Assembly: GCA_977006965.1 (NCBI GenBank)
Contig: OZ345360.1
Location: 1,364,001-1,428,000 of the forward strand
Direction of reading: 5' to 3'
Source of the DNA: Phymatolithon calcareum
Taxonomy: Eukaryota > Rhodophyta > Florideophyceae > Hapalidiales
Length of the DNA stretch: 64,000 nucleotides
Below the pieces are notes generated by a model. It ran no database searches and was not told where the DNA came from. It was given only the letters and a program-made list of their open reading frames with translations. Shown piece by piece: positions 30,268 through 40,757 of the stretch (positions within the stretch are counted from its first letter, which is position 1; the number at the start of each line of letters is the position of its first letter). Both the position numbers and the translations under genes were made by a program.

Positions 30268-30850
30268 GCCAAAATGTCCTACATAATACGGGGCTCGATA
30301 AATTATCAAATCCGCTATTTACTCGATGGAAAAGAAAATGGTGCCAATGGCTTCGGAATTTTCCGATCTATCGATTGCCAACTTCCTAGAAGCCAAGACA
30401 AATGTAAACTCAAGAACGCAGAAGAAAGTAAAAGAAGAGTGGGATGCCTATCTCCCTCCTAAAGCCGCGAGACGGGAGGGCGGGCGCCCTCCTCAGCCCA
30501 TCAAAAACGAGCTACCACCATTTCTCATCCCCGAAAAAGCGAAGCACAGGCTTCTTTGCACGCACTGGTTATTTCACCGCTTCCCATACTCCTGGAAAGA
30601 GCAAGCAAGAAACGAAGATTCCGAATTAGATGAAGCCCCCAAGGATATTTCAGAATTAATGCCCAAACAACGACTTTCCGATATTCAAAAGAGATGCTGG
30701 AAATGGCAGTTGATACTGTCCAAAGAAAATGTCTGAATCCAACTACTTAAATGAGAATGTAAGCAAAGGATTGTAGCGCAACGAAAAGTCTCTCAAGTGC
30801 AATGATAATTGAAAAAGGGAGCTTAAATTAAACAGAAATGCAATGCAATC
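30268..30850 (+). mobile_element. Non-LTR family I, 5'-truncated copy
   Basis: Open frame 30326-30736 (about 130 codons) with V-K-E-E-W-D-A-Y-L-P-P-K, F-L-I-P-E-K-A-K-H-R-L-L-C-T-H-W-L-F-H-R-F-P and L-M-P-K-Q-R-L-S-D-I. The R-L-L-C-T-H-W position corresponds to R-Q-L-A-L-Q-Y of family B, so it is a homologous C-terminal region of a related retrotransposon. The 3' UTR has GCAAAGGATTGTAGCGCAACGAAAAG and ends AATTAAACAGAAATGCAATGCAATC. Confidence 0.7.
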
Positions 30851-30865
30851 CAACTTCATCTTAGA

Positions 30866-32428
30866 AGAAGAAGAAGAAGAAAGGTAGATTTTTATTTAAA
30901 AGTTACCAACGCATCTGCTGACGCTCGGGGCAACTTTCCTAAGGCCAAGGGGTTTTGGCTAGATTCTGTCCTGAAGGGGTTTTCTTTTCTTGTTGGTGTG
31001 ACACGACTCAGTGGACTACAAAAACCCACCTCTGGTCTCCTTCGGGACCTCGAGGGGGAAAGTTACTCCCCTGTCCTGTGGCACGCTGTAATTTCAATTT
31101 GCGGGTAGTCCTTACTTGTGCACAGCCTGAAACATGGTTAGGAGCTCGTCGAGTGCTCGCTTAGTCCAGGCGCTGTCTTCTTTGGAGAGTCTGTCCTTTG
31201 CAAGGCCATTTATCACGTCTTCGATGGCATCTTTTCCACATTGGCCGGTGAGTTCGATAAGGGTAGAGGTGCTCATTGGGGGAACATTCCAAATGACCAC
31301 TTGATGGCAAGTGTTCTATGTCTCCTTGAGTTGAAGAGAAGGTGCGGCGGTAACGACACTTTCGCGTGCGGTATAGGTCGTTTTTTCGACTTTTCCGCAT
31401 CCTCTGCGGCCCCCAGTATCTTGTTTCTTTGGTATTTCTTGATGTTTGTCGTAGCTGTCGTTTCGTTTGCTGCTTCGCACAGGAAACCATTCACTTTCGC
31501 ATGGAAAATATCTCTCTCCGCTTCTTGACGTTCCTTGTTCGCGATCTCTGTTGTTGGACCAGATTAGGGGTCGCCCCGCACGGATTGATCCGTGATCCAA
31601 TCCGTTCCGGGAGTGTAATCGGGCGGAGCCTGAACCAAAATCTCACGGATTCTAAAAATATGGACGTTTCACGGATTTTGGGGAACCGGTCTTTGACCGG
31701 ATTATTTTTTCGAATTTTTGAAAACCGGAACCTTTTTTACGGGAACGGATTCAATTTGAGGATAATTTTGACGGATGCCGCCTCCGATATTAAAAATAAT
31801 ACGGATTTTGAACGGATTCTATTGATGGACATTCATTGGCGGATTGTTTACGGATCCATTCTTCAGCTCTCGCCGCCGCCGCGTCTATCATAGTGGTACT
31901 GCGTACTCCTAAATTTTGTACGCGGTGAGTATCCCGGTCGTCTTGCCAGCGATGCCAACCGCATGCGAGGCGTGCGGACTGGCCACAGTCATGTCAAAGC
32001 CATGGGGGAAAACTCCCGTGTAATCTGGTGGTTGACCTGATTGGGTGGCGGTCTGGACGCGGATCAGCTCAATGAAATCCAGGCGGAATGTGAGCGGACT
32101 GAAAACTGACTTAAATTTGTACGGATTGCTAGCGGATTGGTTCTGCTGGCTTTTTGCTGGATGTTTTACGGATCACGGATCTGAGTGCGGTCTCGCATTA
32201 TCCACGCGGACGGATTTTACGAACTCATATTGTGAGATGGGCGGATTACGGATATCTACAGGCCGACTTGGGGGAAACGGATTGGACCGTAATCCGTCCG
32301 GGGCGACCCCTAGACCAGATATCAGCGCATCGCGTCTTCTTATCAATCTCTGCACAAATCGTCTTGCAAGGACGTCTCTTCTTACCTTGGGTTGGAGTAT
32401 TCGGCACATGGCCCTGCACCTGTCCAAG
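30866..32428 (-). mobile_element. Family D, 5'-truncated copy with a nested hAT-like element
   Basis: Perfect 15-bp TSD CAACTTCATCTTAGA at 30851-30865 and 32429-32443. The minus strand reads from D-R-C-R-A-M-C-R-I-L-Q-P through R-R-D-V-L-A-R-R-F, is interrupted by the element at 31565-32312, then continues to the stop after M-F-Q-A-V-H-K (about 31112). The ~240-base 3' UTR contains CCCCCTCGAGGTCCCGAAGG and ends in (TTC)n. It is nearly identical to 43897-44666 but independently inserted, since the TSDs differ. Confidence 0.85.
31565..32312. mobile_element. hAT-like non-autonomous element (748 bp), copy 1
   Basis: Terminal inverted repeats TAGGGGTCGCCCCG / CGGGGCGACCCCTA. A perfect 8-bp TSD GACCAGAT lies at 31557-31564 and 32313-32320. 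The empty site is visible in the other family D copy at about 43970 (inverse of GGACCAGATAGC). TSD length and TAGGG start fit the hAT superfamily. The interior holds about 22 CGGAT/ATCCG words and no credible transposase; the ORF crossing it is made of these repeats. Confidence 0.9.
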
Positions 32429-33543
32429 CAACTTCATCTTAGAGGTGAGCGCTTTTTCGCAGCAGCCAGAGTACGCAAGAGAAAGGGTGATTTAGATGCA
32501 AAATAATATTTCGGTTATCATATTGTGACAACCATCGTTTGGGGGAGTGAAGACACTTCTCTTGCGGTCATGATCCGATTTGAAGGAAGCGAAAAGCTAA
32601 GCACTACACCCAAGCTGGCCAAAAATGCGCGCAATTCGAACGCTAGCTATACTGTTAGAGTCTGTACTATATCCGCTATCCCATGCACAGAGCTTCGGTG
32701 CTACCGGGATCGTACTGGATTTGATAATTTTCACCACCCCGTATTGCTGTGTCCCGGCTGTTACATGGATTCTTAATTAAAAGCCCCACAGACTTCCGAA
32801 GATATGGGCAAGAATTCCTCTGATGCTACCTACCTTTGTGCCGCTCACAAAACGCCCACCAAAATGCGGACGGAAAAACTCAGGATTCAAGGTAATCCTA
32901 TCTCAATCCTCTACAGGGTTGTTGGTGCTTGGACTCGACCGCATTTTGCCTTGCCTTCTGCGAAGCAATACCTGCGCTCTATGATTGTTTTGCAAAATAG
33001 TAAGAGCTCATCTAGCGTCTTTTCTACTTCCAGTCTTTTTCTCCTTCCAGGTCGTACCCTGCTAGCCTGCGTTCAAGGGTCTCCATATGCTCTTTGGTTC
33101 TGGTGTCGAATTCTTCAGCCATACTTGTTGTTGACACATGTGAGAATCTACCACAGGCATACTGCAGCGCGAGTTGCCTGTGCTTCACCTTGGGGAACTT
33201 GAGGATTGCTGGCAATTCTCTTGTCTTGACGTATGGAATTTTCCTTTTCCGCTTCGATTCGAGGCGGTCTCCTTCTATTTCCAAAAATTTCGATCGAAGT
33301 GTTTGGGAAGATTGGTTTGTTTGGGTTTGCTTTACAGATATGAACAAGTACTGTAGATTTATCGTAATTAAGTGGATTTCTTGAGAAGGTACCATGTGTC
33401 CCAACAACGAAGGACATCGGCGATTCGCAAGTAGCTTTATCAATTAATGAAGAGACCTCATTATGGCCGTGCCGCAGGAGCAGCAAAATTGATTTCTATG
33501 CGCGACTGAAAAGACTTCGATCTGAATCCGAAAATCATCCACA

Positions 33544-34164
33544 TCAATTAAATTTCAAACGAAGGATCGCGGATGAAAGGACTTTGCAAGGTACACTGGG
33601 AGCCATTCCAGGAACCCCGTTGATGCTAGTTCGGTAGGATCCCCCGGCTTGGCGCCTCTTGCTCTTGATATCTGCCAAAGCAAGGGCCAGCTGGCTCATT
33701 GCATCCCGACCTTTACTACGTGCGGAAAGAAAGCTTTCAATAAATAGATTTCTCTGAAGTGCGATGCGACGACGAAGACTGCCATGACCTGTTCGGATTG
33801 AAGTACGGCGACGAAGACGACGGCGCGACTTAGCACGAGAGCGTACAGGAGCAATCGAGAGCAATGCCCGCAGCTCATGACGAATGTGCCGTTTAATGTT
33901 CTGCACGGCGAGGTGAGACTTCTTCGCATTCATGACGGATGGATTCAGGTTGGGGCGAGAAAGAGACCAAGTCGGGGGCACCTTAGAAGGAGAGGCTCCG
34001 ACAGAAGGAGACCAAGTCGAGGGCACCTTGGAAGGGGAAGCTCCGACGGGTACACGGAGTCGAGAAGAGAGTTTTGGGTTGAGTTCAGAAAGCCCATTTT
34101 CGAGCATTCGGAATCTAAGCCGTTCTCCGTCAGAGTCTGTGACACTGTTAGGTAGGAAGCCCAT
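33544..34164 (-). CDS. ORF G: Arg-rich protein of unknown function (intact on arm 2)
   Basis: 206 codons from ATG at 34162-34164. Features: N-terminal M-G-F-L-P-N-S-V-T-D-S-D-G; two imperfect repeats of V-G-A-S-P-S-K-V-P..T-W-S; then M-N-A-K-K-S-H-L..N-I-K-R-H-I-R-H-E-L and a strongly basic stretch R-S-R-A-K-S-R-R-R-L-R-R-R-T. I see no known domain, signal peptide or membrane segment. The basic tract could bind nucleic acid. The locus is repeated (arm 1 copy broken by a retrotransposon; decayed relic at 3.4-4.9 kb), so it may belong to an unrecognised mobile unit. Coding status is unproven. Confidence 0.45.
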   Translation of the reverse strand: MGFLPNSVTDSDGERLRFRMLENGLSELNPKLSSRLRVPVGASPSKVPSTWSPSVGASPSKVPPTWSLSRPNLNPSVMNAKKSHLAVQNIKRHIRHELRALLSIAPVRSRAKSRRRLRRRTSIRTGHGSLRRRIALQRNLFIESFLSARSKGRDAMSQLALALADIKSKRRQAGGSYRTSINGVPGMAPSVPCKVLSSAILRLKFN

Positions 34165-34897
34165 GATCGACTGACTTGTTTTCAACAATGGGGCAACGGA
34201 GCAAAAGGAGGCAGTGACTGCTTATAAGGGAAAATTCTCTACTCCAGCTTTCCACTTGCACATGTCGTAGGAGACAGCTTGCCGAAGTGGTCGGGCATGA
34301 TGATGTGTAACACGCAAGAGGCATGTGCAATGTAGGAGGCACACGAATTTAGGATACATGAGCCTTGGTGGATGTACCAAAAAGGGGACAATATTAAGTC
34401 TGAAAATCGCGCTTTGTAAAACGACTCAGGTTGTAAACCCGTAACTATTTCTGCATTGGTAGTTTTCCTGGCGTGTTGCATGCAACAACTGCATGTGCCG
34501 ATAGCAGACTACGCGTCATATATAGATTTGAACATGTAACGGTGTCATTGCGAAGGGTTCATAGGGCACGCAATGTACACGTAATTCGGGCAATCGGCAA
34601 GTGTGGCTACAGGAAATGAAGCACTGCCGAATTGGTAAAAATAGCAACCTTGCCCGAACCAAACATTAAAAAAGGTATCACTCTAACAAAAGGGACCTGA
34701 TTGGTCAACGGACACATGGGAACGATCACAAGGTGTTATGCAAACACTGAGGTTTTCCGCGCAATAATCGTATTTCATGGACCCTAAATACAGGAAATAT
34801 GGTGAATAAATTTAGACACCAGCAATCTACCAAAAAGCCCAGCATCGTCGCGTTTCTTATGGATTTGCCACGAAACTGTTGCATGGCTCCTGGTCCT
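34165..34897. other. Duplicated flank; empty site of F1
   Basis: Inverse of 19706-20198 joined directly to 21365-21604. It has no gene but shows the unoccupied AAAGCGCGATT target near 34405-34420. Confidence 0.7.
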
Positions 34898-35138
34898 TTT
34901 TTTCCTTTCAAGTTTATTTAAAGCCGCACAGACTTTCGAAGATATGGGCAAGGCTTCCTCTGATGCTACCAACCTTTGTGCAGCTCACGAAACGTCCACC
35001 AGAATGACGGACGGGAAAACTCAGGACTCAAAGTAGTCCTATCTCAGTCGTCTACGGGATTGTTGGTGCATGGACTAGACCACTTTTTGCCTTGCATTCT
35101 GCGGATTAAAACAGGCCTTCTTCGTTCTCCATGCGTTC
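34898..35138 (-). mobile_element. Family B 3' copy on arm 2 (left part)
   Basis: Inverse of 19485-19705. The right part continues at 36565-36630 beyond an inserted family F element. Confidence 0.8.
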
Positions 35139-36564
35139 TTTCTTTCTTCTTTCTTTATTGCGGAAAGATGGCTCACACTTATGGTAAGCGTCTAGAGCTG
35201 TTTTGCAACAGCATCTCATTGTTCAGAAATTTGAGTACGGCTAGGGGTCTCTCACGGCATACCTCTTCTACAGTCTTTTTCCCACTCGGCCAATATATTT
35301 TCGTCGTGAAGCGAAACGTCCATCACATCGTAGGATTAGGTGTTCGGTAGTTTCCTTGGAACCAGAATTACAGGCCTTGCACACTGGATCGTACGGAATT
35401 ACTTCCATATTGAATCCGTGGTGAAAAGTGGCAACCACTGGGGTGCAGTCTCCAATCAGCTGGTGCAGCACCACCTCTGCTCGTCTATGCGATATGGGAA
35501 GGTCTTCTGTAAGAGTTGGAACGACGATTGGATCGAATTTGGAAGGCGGCCTGATGATGGATCTTGCTGCTTCGAGTGTCAGGGGAACTTTCTGGTGGTC
35601 CAGAAGGTTAGATTCGTAGATACCCTTTCGAGCTAATTCGTCGGCAGCATCATTTCTTGAATTCCACAGTGACTAGGAATCCAAATGCCTTCGACAAAGA
35701 TACCCTTTGACATCAGCTGCTCCATAAGCCCCCAAAGTTTCCGTATCATCTCCCCGTATCCCCTCGGTTCACCGTCAAAGGCATCGATAGCGCTCCTACT
35801 GTCAGTGAACCACCGTATAGTGCTTCCAGGTGCGAATGGGATCTTCAACACTTCTTGGAACGCATGGGCAGCGGCAAAGACCTCGGCATCATATGAAGAT
35901 CCAACAGCTCCTGCCGTCAGCGCCAATTCCTTCACCATTTCGTTTCCGTTCATCAGCAAAAATCCTTGTGCCGCCGACATTAACAGGTATGGTTCTATAC
36001 ATGTCTAACATATCGCCATCCTCATCACAAAGAACCACATGCTGTTTGGAAACGGTTGGAGTGGAGGCATACGCATGTTTGTCACCGTCGTCGTAGAAAA
36101 GGAGAATATCCGGTGGTTTCCCGTGTCGATTCGAAAACTTCGCCACCGCCGGGCTGTCTTGATGGTGCAATACGTCGAATTTCTTCAGCGTCGCCGTGTA
36201 CCAGCCTTCATCCCAGTTCACCGAGACTCGTTCGTCATTTTGAAAATCGCGGATGAACTCGGTGGGTATTTCTCCAACGCTGCCATCTGTCCATAGTTCA
36301 ATGGCCGCTGGTTGCATGACTTACCGCTCGAGTATCAGAGCCTCTGCGGCTAGTTTCTTTTCCTTTTCCCCATCCTTTGCTGACACAGGTGTAAGAAAGC
36401 TGCAATACTTGTTCTTCGAACGGTCCTTCCCAATTGGTGGATGGAAATTCCATCCACCAATTGGGATGGAATCCATCTCGCGGGACCGCAAGAGTTCCCT
36501 TTTCAGCGAGCTGTTGGGTACTAGTCTCGCGCCATGATCGCACTTGACTCTTCGGTTTCTCCAT
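35139..36564 (-). mobile_element. Family F copy F2: longest 5' extent, frameshifted
   Basis: 10-bp TSD CCATGCGTTC at 35129-35138 and 36565-36574, splitting the family B tail. Minus-strand frame: a short pre-RNase H linker (A-K-D-G-E-K-E-K-K-L-A-A-E-A-L-I-L-E-R, then a TAA), L-W-T-D-G-S at about 36280, the Tudor-like module (V-N-W-D-E-G-W-Y-T-A-T-L; Y-D-D-G-D-K), strand 2, E, F-T-D-S and S-H-C-G, then the zinc knuckle C-K-A-C..E-H-L-I-L-R-C near 35340-35400. Frameshifts near 35970 and 35650 break it. The 3' end is GCAATAAAGAAAGAAG at 35139. The inserted module is present, as in F1. Confidence 0.85.
36428..36466. repeat. Perfect 19-bp hairpin with 1-base spacer inside family F copy F2
   Basis: TCCCAATTGGTGGATGGAA (36428-36446), one A, then its exact inverse (36448-36466). 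It lies upstream of the RNase H frame of F2, in the least conserved part of the copy. Confidence 0.9.
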
Positions 36565-36630
36565 CCATGCGTTCTATGAGTGTCTTGCTAAATAGTAAGA
36601 GCTCATCTAACGCCTTTTCTACTACACAAC

Positions 36631-37530
36631 GGCTGTATTACGAGATGTCATAAAGTGCATAAATTTCCAGCTCTTCACTTGAAAAACATTGACTAAAAGA
36701 CAATTTTGCATTTCAAAAACTTAGCCCACTTCGAGGCTGATAGATTCTTAAAGACTTGCTTTGTGGAAGATTTGAAGCATTCCGTCTAGCTATCGATTAT
36801 GCCAAGCAACCAGACCTTTGTGTAACCGTTCGAAACAACCTCCATGACTTGTAATGGAAAGGTCGAGTGGCTGCATTTTCAAGGAACGAAGAAGGCCATC
36901 AAACATCGGAGCAGTAAATCCCCCGAGCTATGAAATATTCGATACAAATGTGTTTGGAAACCAACGCATCACACGCTTTCTGATGCCGAACAACGTTTCC
37001 GAGTCATCCTAATCACCACAACAATCGCCTCCATGCGCTCACTGCCAATTTGCCGCAACATAAGCCGCCGCAGCCCGTCTCCAGTCTTGAGGTCCACCCA
37101 CCCATCTCTTTAAATTTTTGCTTCTAATTCTATTTTCGTGTTGTGTCAATGCTTTACGCTGATGAAAATAGTCATGCCAAGAATAGAGAGCTCTGCCGAA
37201 CGTTCAGAATAATCGAGCGGTCTGCAGCGGCAGGCCACGTAATCGCCACCAAACGGAGAATCAATGCTAAATGCTACCCAGGAATGGAAACAAGCGTGGC
37301 GATGATTCCGCTACATTGTACACGTAACCCATAAGAGGTCAGCAGAGTTTCGATTACTCGGTCCCGGTGGGGAGCGTTCCTATCACACCCTCTACTTAAC
37401 CAAACTCCCCGCGCAACCACTGTGCTCAGAAGGAAGTTCATCCTTTTCCAACCTCCCACGCAACAGGCAAACATTCTTTCACTCAAATCCATCCTTTTTT
37501 GGCTTGCACGAACTCCATTTTGAGACTTGT
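36631..37530. other. Duplicated flank; empty sites of both LTR insertions
   Basis: Inverse of 18908-19424 joined to 16818-17148, then to 16395-16461. It contains the single ATTA and GTGG targets that are duplicated around the LTR element and solo LTR in arm 1. No gene. Confidence 0.7.
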
Positions 37531-37863
37531 AAGCAAAGCATTGGAAAAAATAATTGCTATTGTAATTATTTAAATTATTGTTCCAATAATTTATTCCTGA
37601 GTCTCGCATATTTATTGTATTTATTGAGATCGTCGTGGTTGCGACAATTATTGTATCGGACTCCTCATTTTTTCGATCCGGTTATTCTATCGCGACAGAA
37701 AGTAGCAAGAAGGATCCAATAATTCGGGGAATAACCAGTTATTTATACCTCACTGAACTTGAATACAATAATTTATTGCTTCTGCGTTCAACAATAAATT
37801 ATTTATTCTCGACACTTTTCGAGAAAAGAATAAAAATAAATAAATAATTCCAATGCTTTGCTT
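37531..37863. mobile_element. AT-rich MITE (333 bp)
   Basis: Inverted ends AAGCAAAGCATTGGAA (37531-37546) and its exact inverse (37848-37863). Arm 1 near 16385 lacks it. The interior is AT-rich, rich in AATAATT/AATTATT words, and has no coding capacity. A GT flanks both sides, but the TSD is too short to be sure. Confidence 0.75.
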
Positions 37864-38308
37864 GTAAGTAGAATTACATTCACTTTTGTACAATCCGTCA
37901 ATGGTTGCAAATGATGTGCTAAACAAATAAAGCTCTAATTTCCATGCATTACCGAAGAGAAACTTCGACTTCAAAGAGCGGAGGGATCGCTTCATTTGCT
38001 CTGCACCTGTTTGCAGAAGCAATACAGGACCATATCCTCGAACCTAGGCAGAATCTCTCCCCTGCTCTGGATATGGATCGAGTTAGCACTTGTAGGATCA
38101 TGTCCTTGATGTTCTCTTTAGCTTCCGGCATCTTGCCGACATATCATCCAATGCGTTCTGGAACTAGCATAGAAAAACGATGTGTAGCTCAAATATCCTG
38201 CAATAAGAAGAAGAAGTGCAGATTTTTATTCATAAGTTTACCAAAGCAACTGCAGACACAAGTGACTTGGGAAACTTTGCGAGTGCCGTGCGAATATAGC
38301 AAGGGTCT

Positions 38309-39543
38309 CAAGAACAGTTTGCGGCCCCCTTCAAACATATGCAAGAAGGGAAATCTCCAGGCCAACTCCGACGAATACTGTTCGCAGAAGACACGAGGCT
38401 CGAAGCAAGAAGAAAGAGGAAAATAACGTACGACAAACCGGATGATATCCCGGTCATCCTCAGGTTTGCCAAGGTGAGACATCGACAGCTGGCCATAAAA
38501 TACGCAAACAGCAGGTTCCCTCAAGTGAGCACGACGCTAATATCGAATACTTTCGGAACGGCAGCAGAGCGCCACCTGGAGACCATACGCATGAACTTAA
38601 CAAAGTATGAACTGGACTGCGGCGAAATGTTAAGAACGGAAGAGGCATTAGACTCCATACTACTCTACAGTGTCACCATAATTGACAATATGGAGAACGA
38701 CGAGTCCCTTTATTAGGGACCAGGCGATATACTGGAATGAACAAGTTATGAAAAGCTGCTCCCATACAGTCTTATGAGTGTTCATGAGGGCTTTCAAATA
38801 GGGGTCGCCCCGGACGGCTTACGGTCCAATCCGTTTCCGCCAAGTCGGCCTGTAGATATCCGTAATCCACCCATCTCACAATATGAGTTCGTAAAATCCG
38901 TCCGCGTGGATAATGCGAGACCGCACTCAGATCCGTGATCCGTAAAACATCCAGCAAAAAGCCAGCAGAACCAATCCGCTAGCAATCCGTACAAATTTAA
39001 GTCAGTTTTCAGTCCGCTCACATTCCGCCTGGATTTCATTGAGCTGATCCGCGTCCAGACCGCCACCCAATCAGGTCAACCACACTAGAAGGGAGGAAGG
39101 AAGCCGGCGGCGAGAGAGAGAGATTTAAACCATCATGGTTTAAACCATCATGGTTTATAAGTTTTAGGAGTACGCAGTACCACTATGATAGACGCGGCGG
39201 CGGCGAGAGCTGAAGAATGGATCCGTAAACAATCCGCCAATGAATGTCCATCAATAGAATCCGTTCAAAATCCGTATTATTTTTAATATCGGAGGCGGCA
39301 TCCGTCAAAATTATCCTCAAATTGAATCCGTTCCCGTAAAAAAGGTTCCGGTTTTCAAAAATTCGAAAAAATAATCCGGTCAAAGACCGGTTCCCCAAAA
39401 TCCGTGAAACGTCCATATTTTTAGAATCCGTGAGATTTTGGTTCAGGCTCCGCCCGATTACACTCCCGGAACGGATTGGATCACGGATCAATCCGTGCGG
39501 GGCGACCCCTACTTTCAAATAAACAACTAAACAGTTGCAAAAA
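38309..39543 (+). mobile_element. Family C copy on arm 2 (C4), with nested hAT-like element
   Basis: 13-bp TSD ATAGCAAGGGTCT at 38296-38308 and 39544-39556. ORF2 tail 38339-38716 ends M-E-N-D-E-S-L-Y; relative to C2 a 3-bp AAA is missing after L-F-A. The hAT-like element splits the 3' UTR at TTTCAAA. The tail TAAACAACTAAACAGTTGC plus A's is preserved. Confidence 0.85.
38799..39511. mobile_element. hAT-like non-autonomous element (713 bp), copy 2, inverted relative to copy 1
   Basis: Same TAGGGGTCGCCCCG ends, with perfect 8-bp TSD CTTTCAAA (38791-38798, 39512-39519). The central part differs from copy 1 by a GA-rich run and a tandem palindrome of AAACCATCATGGTTT near 39130-39152. CGGAT/ATCCG words are again dense near both ends. 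Confidence 0.9.
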
Positions 39544-39556
39544 ATAGCAAGGGTCT

Positions 39557-40190
39557 GACTTGAATTTCGACTAGTGGGTGCGACGCCGTCTGGTGGGGTA
39601 CCAAAACCTTCCTCTGAATCAGGTTTGAACCTCGAGGGGGAAATATACTCCGCTATTCCTGCAATAAGAGAAGAAAGACAGAAGATAAGGTCACGTTCCA
39701 AGGATGCGGTCTAAAAAAGAGATCGCCGTCGTTTGGTTCCGCTATATGAGCTAACCATCGAGAGGCATCATTGCAATATCGATTAATACATCCGATGGAT
39801 CGATGATTAGCTTGTAGAGGTAATGTGCATCAGGACAGAAATACTCAAAATATACTTTGTATCAACATTGTATTCCCCAGTCATTTCGTAAGCTCAGTTT
39901 CAAGTGTCTGTAAATTGAAACAATTAATTTTCTCATGCCGTGGGACGCGGATGCATCAGTCGATAGAGTGTTTACCCTTTTTCATGAAAGCTGCGTTGAA
40001 ACTATCAACTGTTTCGATTGATATATACACTCTTCAGAGCGCAAGGCCGGTTCGTAGAGAAGCTCTGGGCTGGAGTCCATGCGCTAGATCAAAGCCGATA
40101 ATGCGAGATGCCTTCCGATCTAAGTTCAAGAAGTGTACATGTACACACAATACACACATGTATGTGTTATTGTGTGCCATAGTGCCGCGT
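39557..40190. other. Duplicated flank, no gene
   Basis: Inverse of 13430-14030. It carries the family D-like relic (39556-39720), and no ORF with recognisable features. Confidence 0.5.
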
Positions 40191-40374
40191 GATTAGTCCT
40201 GAAATTGAATATGAATGTAAGCGATTCAGTAGAGCACTTGTTGGGAGAGAAATACGAATCAAGGATATACTGAATAGTCAAACTACGTTAGCTTAGAAAA
40301 TCGTGCGAACGCGGCCCTGTTACTCTTGAAGAGAGGCCTTGGGAGCTTTTAAAATAAATCAATACATATCCCCT
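40191..40374 (+). mobile_element. Family A, 184-bp 3' copy
   Basis: Last ~30 codons (I-S-P-E-I-E-Y-E-C-K-R) and 3' UTR ending AATACATATCCCCT. 11-bp TSD AGTGCCGCGTG / AGTGTCGCGTG at 40180-40190 and 40375-40385. Arm 1 near 13425 has the empty site. The sequence is very close to the end of the full-length element at 22101-26288. Confidence 0.9.
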
Positions 40375-40757
40375 AGTGTCGCGTGGAGGACATGCGTATT
40401 CGTCCCAACTCTGCAGTTTTGATTAGCGTCACCCGGTGTGCCTTGAAATCGTATTATTGACAGGGCTTCAATATTGCAAGGTTTAGAGAAAATGGTGGTA
40501 TTCGTAACCTTTCCTGGAACAATCCCGTAGAAGCAGCCACTGCTTCCCCTTATAGAGTCTAGAATTCCAATGGGCGCCCTGGCACTGGCCGCGTGAGCGT
40601 GTTTCAAGTATCGTTTGAAGGTTGGAATCAAGAAGATTTACTTTGAAATCGTTGATCGATGTCGATAGTCGATCCATGAAACAAAAAAGGATGATGTTAC
40701 ATAGCCAACCATTCGTCCCGTGCCCATAGCAAGCGTCAAACTCATCTCATGCTAGTA

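Larger units (their letters stand above)
30245..32776. mobile_element. TTAA-flanked TIR element (2.5 kb) stuffed with nested insertions
   Basis: The ends are inverted: TAAGAATCCATGTAACAGCC at 30246-30265 and its inverse ending near 32775. TTAA lies on both sides (30241-30244, 32777-32780), and uninterrupted family B copies (9760-9790) read TTTATTTAAA with one TTAA. TTAA duplication is typical of piggyBac-type elements, although these end bases are not the usual CCC. No transposase ORF remains. The interior is mainly a family I fragment and a family D copy. Confidence 0.75.
30219..33338 (-). mobile_element. Family B copy B3, split by a TTAA-type insertion
   Basis: The 3' end (TTATAATTCAAGTTTATT inverse) lies at 30219-30240 and the body (3' UTR, then the ORF2 tail with R-L-E-S-K-R-K-R-K-I-P-Y and R-H-R-Q-L-A-L-Q-Y) at 32781-33338. 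The two parts are separated by a 2.5 kb element. Perfect 13-bp TSD TATGAACAAGTAC occurs at 30206-30218 and 33339-33351. The right copy of the TSD is the end of arm 2. Confidence 0.85.
33341..40757 (-). repeat. Arm 2 of the large inverted duplication
   Basis: Inverse of 13048-26530 less that arm's insertions. Arm-2-only insertions: F at 35139-36564, MITE at 37531-37863, hAT-like at 38799-39511, family A tail at 40191-40374. The outer part of the arm (matching 12875-13047) is displaced to 45785-45960 by a 5 kb insertion. Confidence 0.9.

Noticed and set aside
31366-31893. 175-codon plus-strand ORF, and its relative at 39183-39701 minus, as a transposase
   Set aside because: The frames cross the hAT-like element's end and consist of CGGAT-repeat translations with no catalytic pattern.
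36305-36330. GGTAAGT just upstream of the RNase H frame in F2, and AAGGTAAGA in family D, as splice donors
   Set aside because: No matching acceptor or frame logic was found; the elements are copied from RNA and other copies read through.
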